Shown here in pieces: positions 38,954 to 49,509 of a stretch of 64,000 nucleotides of DNA. The notes beneath the pieces are model-generated. The model was given only the letters and a program-made list of their open reading frames with translations. It had not been told where the DNA came from and did not search any database. The position numbers and the translations under genes were made by a program. Origin of the DNA: Eremomyces bilateralis CBS 781.70 (lineage: Eukaryota; Ascomycota; Dothideomycetes; Eremomycetales; Eremomycetaceae); contig NW_022985071.1 in assembly GCF_010015585.1 (NCBI RefSeq), positions 623,979 through 687,978 on the forward strand, given 5' to 3'. Positions within the stretch are counted from its first letter, which is position 1. The number at the start of each line of letters is the position of its first letter.

Positions 38954-39576
38954 GACTCCTTCCAAGCAAAAACCCGAACGCCAACCAGGAAATTCAGTGC
39001 GTTGAAGGGCTCTGATATAGGTGGAGGATCGGATTCTTCTCGGTTATTTGAAGGGGAACGTTGCAATATGGTCGATAAATCAATGCGCGACTCATTCACA
39101 ACGGAGAAATCTCATTCCCAGAAAAGGATTGACGTTGGGATTCCGTCACTCTGATTGGTCCAAATGGCTATGATAGCTGTCGCCTCTCCACCTCCCCAAT
39201 CGCTGAGTCGCTCGCTCTTCCGGTTCGAGTCGCAGGAATCCCGTGAACCACTGCGCTAACCAGACCACTGCCGTTACATGCATGCAAAATAAACATTCGA
39301 ATCGCCAAGGACATCCCTCATGGCCATGTGAAACCCGTATACAAGTGACTTCCTCAGTCCTCTTAAACCCCGTTACCAATCCCATAGACACAACAAAACA
39401 ATGCCAGTGTCTAATGGACGTGCTACCATCAACCCGACCCCAAAACTTGCCTCCAATAGAGGCGTCCCTCCGGCGTTAAATCGTACAAGAACGAAGAAGG
39501 ACCTCCCGCTAAACGTCAGAGGCTGGACAATTCGCGATACGCGACCGTGTCGTCCGAACCGCCTCCGTCTATGCCA
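38954..39576. other. Intergenic between TRM8 and GID4
   Basis: About 620 bp. It holds the TRM8 promoter and GID4 3' region. A stretch at 39220-39290 contains tRNA-like internal box sequences on both strands but no foldable tRNA. No gene seen. Confidence 0.45.
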
Positions 39577-40760
39577 TCATCGAAATTCATACGCTGGTTG
39601 AAACCACCCATGCTCTTCGACCGGCTTCAATTCCAATTGCTGGTATCTGTGACGCGCGTTAGCATGTGCACCCATTCCGCAGAGACGGCGAATTAAAACG
39701 AACTTTTCGCTCTTGGAGTGGAAGTAGATCCCGCTGATGGTTCCCGTCACCTGGTTGAAGCAGATGTAATAAAACCCCTCGAAGCTCGCCCCGGTGAGGG
39801 TCTGGATGCGATGGTCGGGGACGAGGAAATGTTCCTTCCACCGCATGAACAGGTGTTCGCGCTGGGCGAAGTTCTTGTAGCTGAAGTCCGCGCGTTTGGC
39901 GGCCTTTGCCAGCGGTTTCCACGCGGGGAAGCGGCCCCAGTGCTGCATGTCCGTCTTCTCCGAGGAGCCCCAGGTTTCGTTCTTGGTGAGGAAGGTGTGT
40001 TTCGTGCCGATGATTTCGGCGTCGAAGTACGTGGTCAGCATCGGGTGGTCATCCGTCAAACCTGATGAGTGTCAATATATCGACAGGCGTCCCGGATAGG
40101 GTGGGACCAACCTTGTATTCGTAGATATCCGCAGAGAAACGAGTCGGCGATGTCAACGTGTATGATCTCAACCTGGACGTCGTACTGCTGTCGATCCGAC
40201 TGTTGCGCGCCGTGGAACTTGGCGCCCGGACGAAGATATGACGACGTCGTGTTGGGAACGAACTCCAAGCCAGAATGTCAGCGTTCATAGGGGTGGACGC
40301 GGCATGGCAGTCATACCTTTGTCTTCGGAGAAGGGGGGCTTCGTATTGAAGGTATGGGTTCCTTGATATCGAAGGACGAGTCGGATTTCTCCTTGGCCTC
40401 GGACTGTCGTTTCTGCTCGAGCTCGTGCATCAGACGATAAGCCTCTTGCAAGCGCATCTCCTCCCCCTTCAATTCCACATTACGTGGGCTCTGTAGCAAT
40501 GCGACCAGCTCGTCGTGGGTGCATGGTGAATCGATGGGCGGTGTGGGCTCTTGGATTGGCCGGGTATATTCCTCGTTGCGATCGATGTTTGGGGTGGAAG
40601 GCGACGATACCTCGTCTAGTGCAATTCCCCGTACGTTCGCATCGCGCGTATCGTCGGGTGGGCAAGAAGGGCGCACCGTGCCGACGACGATCGGTTCGAG
40701 CGGAGGGGAGAGAGGGACATCACTCGGGGTAGGCATAGCGGCGTTGGCGATGGGGCTCAT
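39577..40760 (-). CDS. GID4: GID E3 ligase substrate receptor GID4/VID24
   Basis: Gid4 reads N-terminal proline degrons, such as those of fructose-1,6-bisphosphatase, for the GID/CTLH ubiquitin ligase when glucose returns. Four exons (40760-40317, 40262-40112, 40061-39704, 39646-39577) give 340 aa with all phases closing; the last donor is GTTCGT, weak but forced by the conserved ending. The N-terminal 145 residues are disordered, then a helical stretch (MRLQEAYRLMHELEQKRQ). The Gid4 beta-barrel follows: SSYLRPGAKFHGAQQSD, YDVQVEIIHVDIADSFLCGY, LRIQGLTDDHPMLTTYFDAE, KHTFLTKNETWGSSEKTDMQ, HWGRFPAWKPL, HLFMRWKEHFLVPDH and GASFEGFYYICF, ending SEKYQQLELKPVEEHG and YEFR. I chose the ATG at MSPIANAAMP; the frame stays open for 219 codons upstream to a TTG at 41417, without ATG. 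Confidence 0.93.
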
Positions 40761-41786
40761 TGGGCCCGCGCTGGCGAAAACATATATAGAGTAAAGGAAC
40801 GAATTGGATTGCGATTGAGGAGTCGACGAGGGCAAGTGTTGAGAGAGTCGCAACGGTTCGGAGGATGATGAGGCTCTAATACAGGGTACGAGAAAGGTGC
40901 CGAACGGAGGGAATTCGGAAAGGTGACGTTGGACAGGGCCGCTAATCGAGAGTTCAAGAGGGCAAGGACCGCGATTCCTGGGGTGCTGACTGCTGTCAAA
41001 CTGACAGATTCGGCTCGGATTGAGGGCCAGGTGCCGGAGAAGTGCGCTAGGGCTGAATGTAGGAGGCTTATGTGGTGTGGACAAGAGGGAGGGCCTTGTG
41101 TACCAAAGGAGAGAATAATATAGTCGAGGGTTGGAGGACGCAGAGGAGGACAAGGACGAGGAGGTGGAGGTGGAGTGATAAGACGAAGATGGAGGATTAT
41201 TCCAGACAAGTGAGGTAAGACTCGACTTTAGGAAGGATTGATCTGGTCTGGTCTGATATCTGATATGATCAGATGGACGCGGTCGAGGAGAAGAGAGACA
41301 GAGGGAGCGTGAGGGTGAGAGTGAGTGATAGTTGCGTGACAGTGAGTGCTGCAGAGGATCGATTCGCTGGCGGCTTACGGTCGGAGTCGCCAGCCGGCCA
41401 GCCGGGCAGGTGGACAATTTGGGCAGTTAGACACGCTACGATATTAATGCGAACTGTGAAGCTGGCATAACCGCCATAGAATCTATTAAACCGATGATCC
41501 TAATGATAATTACCTGCAATGAGTGATTTAAGTCCGGTATTAAGTGGGGGACGCCCGATATAAATCCACCCCGTAAATCCTGACTCCATCATCGCAGGCG
41601 ACGTCACTTTGCTCCTCCACTTTTTAGTCCCACCTATTCCCTAACCCATCCAAGAACTTCCTTTCTGATATTCCGCACGGAATACCTCCACTCCCCCAGA
41701 CTCTCCCCGCTGGATAGCGGATAGGTACAGAGAATCAATCCAGGCAAGCCCTTGAAGGGCCATGCTATCCGAAACCCGAATCCACC
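40761..41786. promoter_or_regulatory. Shared divergent promoter of GID4 and the Mch1-type gene
   Basis: About 1 kb between divergent starts. The GID4 side (40800-41350) is purine-rich on the plus strand with GGAGGACAAGGACGAGG-like runs, as in long leaders. A TATA-like GATATAAATCC lies near 41557, about 230 bp before the MFS start. Confidence 0.35.
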
Positions 41787-43604
41787 ATGCCGCTCGATAG
41801 CAATGGCGTCAACAAACTCGACTACCCGACCGACTCGCACACTCCCCTCCTCCACCCCAACGGCCACTCACACGGACACAGCAGCACTGGCGATAGCCAG
41901 ACCCCTAGCCTTTCCGGTGATTTCTTCGAGCAGGTCGCCGAAGGCATCCAGGAACGCGACCGCGCGGTGTTCAACCGCGAGATGATGCGGTACGTGAGCT
42001 TCGTCTGGGCGGTGCTCAACTGCCTAGGCGCCGGCTCCATCACCAGCTACTCGCTGTACGGCCACCTGTTCCAGGAACGCCTGCGCTACTCCCAGCTGCA
42101 GGTGAACCTAGTCTCTATCACCGCCGAGATCGCCATGTACCTTCCCGTCTCCGCGTTCGGCTATCTCTGCGATCGCTACGGTCCGCGTGTGCCGTCGGCG
42201 CTCTCGGGGATCTTCTTCGGCGGAGGATATCTGTTGGCTGCGTTCGCCTACCGGAGTGGACCGCCAGCGGAGAGAGGGGGCGAGGGATGGCCGTTCTGGA
42301 CGATGGTGGTGTCGTTCGTCGGGGTTGGGCTGGGGACCAGCTGCATGTATCTCTCGGCCGTGACGACATGCGCGAAGAACTTCGGTCGGGGGAAACATAA
42401 GGGCATCGCGTTGGCCGTGCCCATCGCCGCGTTCGGATTGAGTGGCATGTGCCAGAGCCAAGTCGGGAGCCGATTGCTGTATGAACGAACGCCCGACGGA
42501 GGCCGTGGAGACGTGGATGTATTCCGCTTCTTCATCTTCCTCGCCGCCGTGCTCTGCGGGCTGGGGATTGTCGGATCGTTCATATTGACCGTGGTGGACG
42601 AGGAGGAGATGATCGACGAAGCCATCGAAGAATTAGAGCGGAGCGGCCTTCTCGATGAGCATCAGTTCTTCCGGCAGGCGGCCGACCAGCACGGATACGG
42701 CTCCATCCCGCGGTATGATCTGTCGGAGTCGCAGGAGAACATGATCAGCGACACGGCAGACGTGATGCAGACGCGGGCGGAAGAGGAGCGACGGCGCAAG
42801 AATTGGCTGCTGAACGAAGAGACGCGGATGTTCCTCGCTGACAAGACGATGTGGTGGTTTGCGTCGGGATTCTTTCTGATCACCGGCCCCGGCGAGGCCT
42901 TCATCAACAATTTGGGCACCGTCATTCGGTCCTTATATCCTCCATCGGTCCCCACGACAAATCTCCCCACGTCCGCCGCGACGCACGTCTCCATCGTGGC
43001 CATCACGTCGACCATCGCCCGTCTCCTGACGGGTACGCTGACCGATCTCCTCGCCCCACCAACCTCCCACCACCAGCATCGCCAGCGTCCGACCTCCATG
43101 ATCTCCTCCATCCACTCCCTACCCTCCCAATCGAACGGTCTCAGCGTCTCACGAATGGCCTTCCTCATCCTCTTCGCCCTCCTCCTCTCCGCCGGCCAGC
43201 TACTCCTCGCCTCAGGCCTGGCTCAGGGTCGTGCCGGCGTGTTCGCCGCCGTCTCCTCCCTCGTCGGCGCGGGCTACGGCGCCGTGTTCTCCCTCGTCCC
43301 CATCGTCACGTCCGTGGTGTGGGGCGTGGAGAACTTCGGCACCAACTGGGGGATCATCGCCATGGTACCCGCGGGTGGCGCGGCGTTGTGGGGGTTGGTG
43401 TACTCGGCGGTGTATCAGGCGGCGGCGTCGAACGGGGCAGCGCAAGGGGGAGTGGAGGCGCAGGATGATGTCATGTGCTATGGAGCGCGGTGCTACGCGC
43501 CGACGTTTTGGGCGATGGCGGTGAGTGTGTGGTTGGCCTGTGGCCTGTGGGCGTGGGCGTGGAAAGGACCTGGAGGATGGAATAAACGGGGGATCGCGGT
43601 GTAG
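41787..43604 (+). CDS. mch1: MFS transporter, Mch1 family
   Basis: A single-exon gene of 605 aa. The cytosolic N-terminus contains HPNGHSHGHSSTGD. The first half has membrane segments starting RYVSFVWAVLNCLGAGSITS, then LVSITAEIAMYLPVSAFGYL with the following DRYGPR loop (MFS loop 2-3 type), and FGLSGMCQSQVG. A long acidic central loop (VVDEEEMIDEAIEELERS) separates the halves. The second half has WWFASGFFLITGPGEAFINN, a typical Mch1/NFD4 motif, then IARLLTGTLTDLLAPP, and ends in GLWAWAWKGPGGW. Yeast Mch1 looks like a monocarboxylate carrier but does not carry monocarboxylates, and the substrate is unknown; fungal homologues are annotated probable transporter mch1. Located probably in the vacuolar or plasma membrane. 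It converges on the GH16 gene with 146 bp between. Confidence 0.85.
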   Translation: MPLDSNGVNKLDYPTDSHTPLLHPNGHSHGHSSTGDSQTPSLSGDFFEQVAEGIQERDRAVFNREMMRYVSFVWAVLNCLGAGSITSYSLYGHLFQERLRYSQLQVNLVSITAEIAMYLPVSAFGYLCDRYGPRVPSALSGIFFGGGYLLAAFAYRSGPPAERGGEGWPFWTMVVSFVGVGLGTSCMYLSAVTTCAKNFGRGKHKGIALAVPIAAFGLSGMCQSQVGSRLLYERTPDGGRGDVDVFRFFIFLAAVLCGLGIVGSFILTVVDEEEMIDEAIEELERSGLLDEHQFFRQAADQHGYGSIPRYDLSESQENMISDTADVMQTRAEEERRRKNWLLNEETRMFLADKTMWWFASGFFLITGPGEAFINNLGTVIRSLYPPSVPTTNLPTSAATHVSIVAITSTIARLLTGTLTDLLAPPTSHHQHRQRPTSMISSIHSLPSQSNGLSVSRMAFLILFALLLSAGQLLLASGLAQGRAGVFAAVSSLVGAGYGAVFSLVPIVTSVVWGVENFGTNWGIIAMVPAGGAALWGLVYSAVYQAAASNGAAQGGVEAQDDVMCYGARCYAPTFWAMAVSVWLACGLWAWAWKGPGGWNKRGIAV

Positions 43605-43750
43605 GCGATCGATTATCAGCATAGAGCCGGTTGCATGCAATAGCGTAGGCGTTTTGATATTGCTTGGAAGCGGGTCATGGCATAGGTCCGACTAAATTTG
43701 TACACAATCAACCGACGCCGCCACGCATTGAATAGATCTCGTATAGCATT

Positions 43751-45001
43751 TTACAATATCGTATACGCTATCCACAATGCGAGCCAGGTTATAATTCCCC
43801 CCAACCGCAGTGCCGGCCAGATCGATCGAGCTGCGGACGCAGTGAACACGACCTCCGGCACACCCTCTTGCTCGGTGCCGTCCACCGCGCAGACCACCTT
43901 GCAAGCCTTCGCTCCCTTCCTAGGTACCAACTGATGGATCTCTGGTGTACTTTCCTCCACGGAACTCAGGCTCCGCTTGGACGAACCATAACGGCCTCCC
44001 CGTCCCTCACCGGGTCCCTCGACCGGCCCACTCGTATTAAACACCATCTGCACCCATCCAACATGCAACTCCGCCGAACCGCCCACATCCATCTCCCCAC
44101 TCCACTCCCCCCCGTCGCTCCACATGTTCAAAATCAGCCCGCTCGGCTTCCGCGGCACGCTATAGGTGTTCTCCGCCACCTGCTCCCCATCCACGTACCA
44201 CCGACTCACCCCCGGCACCCAATCGATTCGCATCTCCCTCCAATCCCGCCACTCCGGTAACCTCGGCGCCTCGATGCTCGCGCCCGCCACCTCGTCCCCC
44301 GTCTTATCCAGCGACGGCTGGTTCGTGAACCGCCATGTGCGGTTCGCGTCGCCCGTCAGGATCTCGATGTCCGACTCGTTGGTCTCGTCGAAGAAGGTGA
44401 AGAGGCCGGCGACAGCACCGGGGTCGCCGCGCACGCGGGCGAGGAAGCGCAGGGAGGCGTGGAGGAGGTTCTTCTGGAGGTTTTCGATCTCGGCAGCGGA
44501 TTGGAAGTCATCGAGACGGGACGTGCGGAGGGTGAGCCATGTTGGGGGGATGGAGTTGTCGTCTGATTCGGTTGCGTTTTGGGCTACGATCTGAGGTTAG
44601 TTGTAGTTTGGGGGAATAGCCGAGGCTGGATACGTACCGATATAGACGTTCGCTGGCGAATTCTGCGTACGGATGGGGAACTCGTCCGTTGCCTCCTTGG
44701 TCCAATCTTGGATATCCCAGTCTGCATTCCAGTCACTGCTGTTCAGGAAGCTTTGGTCCCGCGACAGCTCGTTTCCGGAGGAATCCGCATCCGTGAGGAG
44801 ACGTGGGGCTCGCGTGTACTGGTCTGGAGCGGTCGCAAGGTTTCGAAAATCCCAAAAGCGGTGATATGTGAAGTATGAAGGCTCGGAGCCGGAGGTGGTA
44901 ACATAACAGTCACAGGACGCAGAATTGTCCTTCAAGTCTCTTGACGCTGCCAGGGCAGGTTGCAGGAGATGGAACAGCGGAGCGAAAGCAAATAAAAACA
45001 T
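43751..45001 (-). CDS. Secreted or membrane-anchored glycoside hydrolase family 16
   Basis: Two exons (45001-44638, 44583-43751) give 398 aa; the intron ends at the second of two nearby acceptors (ATCGTAG), which alone keeps frame. The first 18 residues are a signal peptide (FAFAPLFHLLQPALAA). Then come CDCYVTTSG and YFTYHRFWDFRNL, as in fungal GH16 proteins. The catalytic motif is NESDIEIL, carrying the E-x-D-x-E pattern of nucleophile, assistant and acid/base. Later parts are WRDWREMRIDWVPGVSRWYV, GLILNMWSDGGEWSGEM and ELHVGWVQMVFNTS. The C-terminus is a hydrophobic segment (LRLGGIITWLALWIAYTIL) with no polar tail, as in GPI-anchored or tail-anchored wall enzymes. It probably acts on beta-1,3 or mixed glucans at the wall; the exact substrate is not shown. 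Confidence 0.9.
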
Positions 45002-45654
45002 TATGGTATTAGAATACAGATATTGTCCGGGGAATAACCAAGTCGCAGAATTATGAAACCATCGCTATACCTGACGTGATGCTAGATTAAAAATATGCTA
45101 TACAGAAGAAAATTCGAAGGTGGGTGAAGATAATAATCAAATCACACGCATACGGGTTCCGAAAACGATTTGGAGGTTGATGAGGGATAGTTAGTAAAAG
45201 TTAGCTAACGGATCCACGCATGATTGAGGCTAAGCACATATTCGATGACACAGCATCATAAAGTAGAATCTTCAAGCCAGGTGAAGTCGTGGACATTATT
45301 GTTTAGGCATTGGCGGAGAAAGACATGAAATAGAAAATATCAAGGGGCGAAGCGGCAGAGGGCCAGACCCTGACCCCCTTTTTTCCCGTTTTGGATACGC
45401 GCCGTCCATAGCCAATCACGTGTCGCGATACAAGACTTCTTCCTATGGCTGTGACGAAAAAAAGGTCCAATGTCTGAATTTCTGTAGGAGCACCGACGGT
45501 ATATTAATATCGAACGCGGATTTTCTTAGCATCTGGTTCCCTAATTTCGGTCAAGAGGAAGAACGATGTCCATCTACCATAGACCAAGTCAAATCGATTC
45601 CTTTCTACCGGAGTACCGATATCGAGCCGGAGGGACGAGCTAGGGATTCTGCCA
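45002..45654. other. GH16 promoter region
   Basis: About 650 bp upstream of the GH16 gene and downstream of the acyl-CoA dehydrogenase gene, A/T-rich near 45060-45140. No gene seen. Confidence 0.45.
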
Positions 45655-47247
45655 TTACAACTTAGGCTCGAACCCATATTCCCTCAACTTCTGCCGCACC
45701 CTCTCCCTCTGCTGCTCAAACTTGCCCAGGATCGCCTGATTCCTCTTATTCTCATTGCGTCCCATCTGCTGTAGATGCACCTCGTCCGGCCCGTCCGCAA
45801 TCCGCACAGTTCGCATGTGCGCCCACATCGACGCTAGCGGCGTATCCTGCGACACGCCCGCTGCGCCGTGGCTCTGCACCGCGCGGTCGATCACCTGAAG
45901 CGCCATGGCCGGCACCATGACCTTCGCGGCGGCGATCTCGCGCTGCGCACCCTTTGCGTCGGTCTCGTCGATCTTGATGGACGCGTTCAAGACGACGAGC
46001 CGCGCAGCGTCGATCTCCATGCGGGACCGGGCGATCCATTCCATGATGACGCCGTGCTGGTTGAGCTGCTTGCCGAAGGTCTTGCGGTTCGGGTCGTTCA
46101 CGCGAGCGATCATCAGCTCCAACGCGCGCTCGGCCTTTTTGGTGTTAGTGTTGACTTATATCATATCATTGATGGGATACGTACCGAGCCGAGAGATCGC
46201 ATGGCATGATGGATACGGCCGGGACCCAGCCGTCCTTGAATGATCTCGAAGCCACGGCCTTCTCCAAGGACCAGGCTCGACGCCGGGACACGAACGTTGT
46301 CGAAGGTGATCTCAGCGTGTCCATGAGGCGCATCGTCATAGCCGTAGACGCTCAAGTAGCGTTCGATCTTAACGCCTGGAGTTCCAGCCGGCACCAGAAT
46401 GACGGAATGCTGTTCCCAGGCGCTCGCTGCATTCGGGTTGGTCTTCCCAAGCACGATATAAATCTTGCATCGGGGATCGCCCGCTCCGCTGCTCCACCAT
46501 TTCTTCGCGAAAGTCAATATCTTTGATCAAGTTGCTCCGCTTGCGGTTTACTTACTTGGCCGTTCAACACGTATTCGTTGCCTTGGCGTTCCATTTTCAA
46601 CGAGATATTCTTCGCGTCCGAGCTGGCCACTTTGGGCTCGGTCATGAGGAAGGCCGAGCGGATCGTTCCATCAAGGAGCGGCGCGAGCCATTGTTTCTTC
46701 TGCGCATCCGTCCCATACTTTGCGAGGACCTCCATGTTCCCCGTGTCGGGAGCAGCGCAGTTGACAGCCTATCGAAGTTACTTACAGCACCCCTTGATAT
46801 GTCATGGTCGGCTTACCTCCGATGCGAGCGACGATTTCCCGAGAATCATCGCGATGAGTCCATACTCAAGGTTGGTCAACCCGGCGCCTTCGGCGTAGTG
46901 CGTCTTGCTTAGGAAGATGTTCCACAGCCCGAGCTTCTTCGCCTTGGCCTTGAGGTCGTCGATCACCGGCGGATACACGCCCCATCTCTGGCCCTGCTTC
47001 TCCATCTGGGCTCGCGCTACGGCGTCGGCGGGCATGCCTATATATACTTAGTCGATTGTTTTGCGGGTGCTGGAATTCCCTCGCTACAAACTGACATTCT
47101 TCCTCGACGAACTTTTTGACCTAGGGACTCATTGTCAACTCGGATCGTCCAGTCATTTCAGGTTGAGGACCAACTTACGAGATCAAGTGTATCCCTCGCC
47201 TTCTGGCTCACGCGATCCGCTACAAGTGGTGGAATATCTGCAGACAT
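45655..47247 (-). CDS. Acyl-CoA dehydrogenase, ACAD10/11-like
   Basis: An FAD enzyme of fatty acid beta-oxidation. Six exons (47247-47179, 47120-47096, 47037-46817, 46768-46556, 46520-46185, 46134-45655) give 447 aa with every phase closing; the second is only 25 nt. N-terminal [20 protein letters not shown], then [20 protein letters not shown] in the alpha domain. [16 protein letters not shown] and [18 protein letters not shown] are the FAD/substrate loop; [12 protein letters not shown] follows, then [20 protein letters not shown]. The C-terminal alpha domain has [20 protein letters not shown] and [20 protein letters not shown], ending [10 protein letters not shown]. The ACAD11 group prefers long chains. 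No presequence is seen, and the protein ends in PKL, a possible variant of the peroxisomal SKL signal, so a peroxisomal site is possible. Confidence 0.93.
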
Positions 47248-48398
47248 GGTTGCTGAATGATGTTATACAATCGCTAAACGGCGGACGCGAGACTATGATT
47301 CTGCTATCACCTCGGTGCTGATGCAGGACAATTGGTAAGTGGACGGACCCGAGACTCCATCCTCCTTATATCTCTCCCTAGATGTCCAAGCTTCGGTTGT
47401 TCCCACTCGGTCCCGCCCCCCTCGCTCAAGGGTCGTTAGCTAGATGCGGGGTGCATAATCCCAACCGACATTCCTGGAGACGAGTGAGACCGCCCAATAG
47501 AGCAAAGCCTCGGTCACCATCCGCGTTGGTGGATGTCATTGGTGGATAGAGGTTTGTAATAACAGGATCGTTTTGAGGTGCGAGCTTACAGTAACCTAGT
47601 ACATACTGGACAAGGGAGTAGGTAGCGCATGGAACAACTGAATCATGATTATTATACTACTAGAATATACGAAATGGGAAGATTAGAGACAGTAACTAAA
47701 GACAGTGGCGGGAGCCCGAGTAAGAGACCTGCCTTTCCTCCTTAGAGCGTACGAATCAGAACCAAAGGACGGTCCGATTAAACGATGGTCTCCGAACACG
47801 GAGGTAATTACGGCAACGATATAGTTTATCTAGGACACTAGAAGACTAGACCTAGGAATATGACATCCCTCTACCCCTTCTCTCCTACACTATCTCGCCT
47901 AGTTATACATTCCCTTCTACTAACTATATGGTCTCAACCCTCCAATCCGACGCTGTGCCCGAGTAAGAGCAGCGTCACTCTGGATCAGAACCTAGAAGAA
48001 CAGAGGCATCCAGCAAACTGACCATATTATTCCCTTAACACAGTTATAATATTTCCCTATGTTAGCCGCAGATATAGTAGCTAGAAGACCGAAGATAGAA
48101 AATGCAGATGCAATGCAATGGGGGCACAAGGCCACAAGGCACCAATGTATGTAATTAGTCAGCTTAGGTAGTTCTCCACATGGGCCTCGCTGAGAGGCCT
48201 GACGGGCGTATGAATCTCTCTCTCTCTCTCTCTCTCTCTCGCTTCTTTTTCCCCCCTTCTTTAGCTTTACAATAGAGTCTACCTCTGGTATTCGAACACT
48301 CTTCGTATCGAACCGTGACATCTTGATCTATTTAATTGCCTACAGCAATCCAATATCACCCAGGACTACCAATCCTTGACAAATAGAGTAATTTAAAT
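47248..48398. other. Intergenic before the nested repeat
   Basis: About 1.15 kb: promoter of the acyl-CoA dehydrogenase, then A/T-rich sequence without genes. A (CT)n run of about 12 units lies near 48215-48240. Confidence 0.45.
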
Positions 48399-48486
48399 TG
48401 TCGTGGGCCTAAACCACGAAGGATTTGGTAAGCTAGTAACGCTGTTAAATTACTAAAGAGGAAAGGAAAAGATCTCTCTTACGATC

Positions 48487-48987
48487 TGTTATGGGTTGAA
48501 ACTAGGGTGGGTGTAAGAAACAAATGAAATAAAGAGGAGCCTGTAAATTACCGAATTAATGCAAGAAAGTAGTTTATTTCTTTCCATTATTTTCTTATCT
48601 AATTAGAAATCTCGTAGAAGCCCTTTGGCAGTTGGATTTCTCGCCCATAAACTTTCATGCCTTAGGCATAAACATACAGTGCGCTAAACAAATTGGGTTA
48701 GCGTTTTTTGCGAAATTTACATCGTATTCTTTGTTTCTTACATAAATTTGGGGGTTTCTTCGCAACAAATGTTTATTGCATGAAATTTACCCACCCTAGT
48801 TGAAACCCTTCGTGCTTGGTTGGCTAAGGCTAAGAGCCTAAGCCTGATTAGGTTAAAGGTTGATTCTGAGTCCAACCCTCTTCGATGTAAACGAGAAGGC
48901 TTCCCCTTCTTGTTCTCTTCTTTAGCTTAATCTAGAATATCTTTGGCTACGTGTATGTTGTGTGCATCCAGCTACCGTGCCGTAACA
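48487..48987 (+). mobile_element. Solo LTR, family B copy 2, with nested MITE
   Basis: Begins TGTTATGGGTTGAAAC and ends CCGTGCCGTAACA, flanked by the perfect 5-bp duplication CGATC (48482-48486, 48988-48992). It lies inside the family D repeat: the copy at 61 kb shows the empty site. Without the nested MITE and its duplication the LTR is 197 bp, against 190 bp for the copy at 35590. Confidence 0.85.
48503..48798. mobile_element. hAT-type MITE nested in the solo LTR
   Basis: A 296-bp non-coding element with 10-bp terminal inverted repeats (TAGGGTGGGT at the left, ACCCACCCTA at the right) and an 8-bp target duplication GTTGAAAC (48495-48502, 48799-48806). The other LTR copy shows the undisturbed site. 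An 8-bp duplication with short repeats starting TAGGG points to the hAT superfamily. It is too short to code a transposase, so it moved with help from an autonomous relative. Confidence 0.8.
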
Positions 48988-49095
48988 CGATCTACTATTT
49001 ATATCTGTGGGCAAACGGTCTACCTATCCTTCCTGCCTTAGGCCGCAAGGCCATAATGATAATACACAGACTGGGCGAAGCCCAAGACTGTCACA

Positions 49096-49500
49096 CGCGA
49101 AATCCTTTTCTCTTTTATTAGCATCCGAATAGTAGTACGGTAGTCTTATGGATACTAAATTGATCGAACTAGAGCTCTGATATACGTATTAAATTCAGTC
49201 CTCCTCCTCCCTCGAATACCAATAGAATAATAAGCCTTTTATGACGCTTATGTGAATATAATTCGAGCACTCTTTTTAAAAGACATACGAAAACTGTAAA
49301 CTCTAGCTTCGTTCCTCCAGGCTCTCTTTCAGCGACACCCGCTTGCGGGTTCGCATCTCTTGTTTGAAGGGGAGTGTTAGAAGCAACAACCATCATCTAG
49401 GTCAGGTGATACATTCCTAATCGGGAATGTTCCTATGTAAATAATCCTAAATCATCATTCCTGAGATAGATGCGAATTAATCAATCAATTCATGAAATAA
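49096..49500. other. A/T-rich intergenic
   Basis: About 400 bp between the nested repeat and the dioxygenase relic; no coding potential seen. Confidence 0.4.
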
Positions 49501-49509
49501 CTTCAACAG

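Larger units (their letters stand above)
48399..49095 (+). repeat. Family D repeat, interrupted by a solo LTR
   Basis: Its left part (48399-48492) begins TGTCGTGGGCCTAAACCACG and its right part (48988-49095) begins CGATCTACTATTTATATC and ends near GACTGTCACA. Both match one uninterrupted copy at 61246-61435. TG and CA ends suggest another LTR, but no target duplication is seen, so the ends are approximate. Confidence 0.65.

Noticed and set aside
39180-39290. tRNA gene suggested by TGGTTAGCGCAGTGG-like and GGTTCGAGTC boxes
   Set aside because: The A-box-like and B-box-like parts are on opposite strands and no cloverleaf or matching acceptor stem can be drawn.
48215-48240. (CT)n run, with others near 55420 and 61950
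   Set aside because: Ordinary microsatellites; the last two are part of the family C-related repeat.
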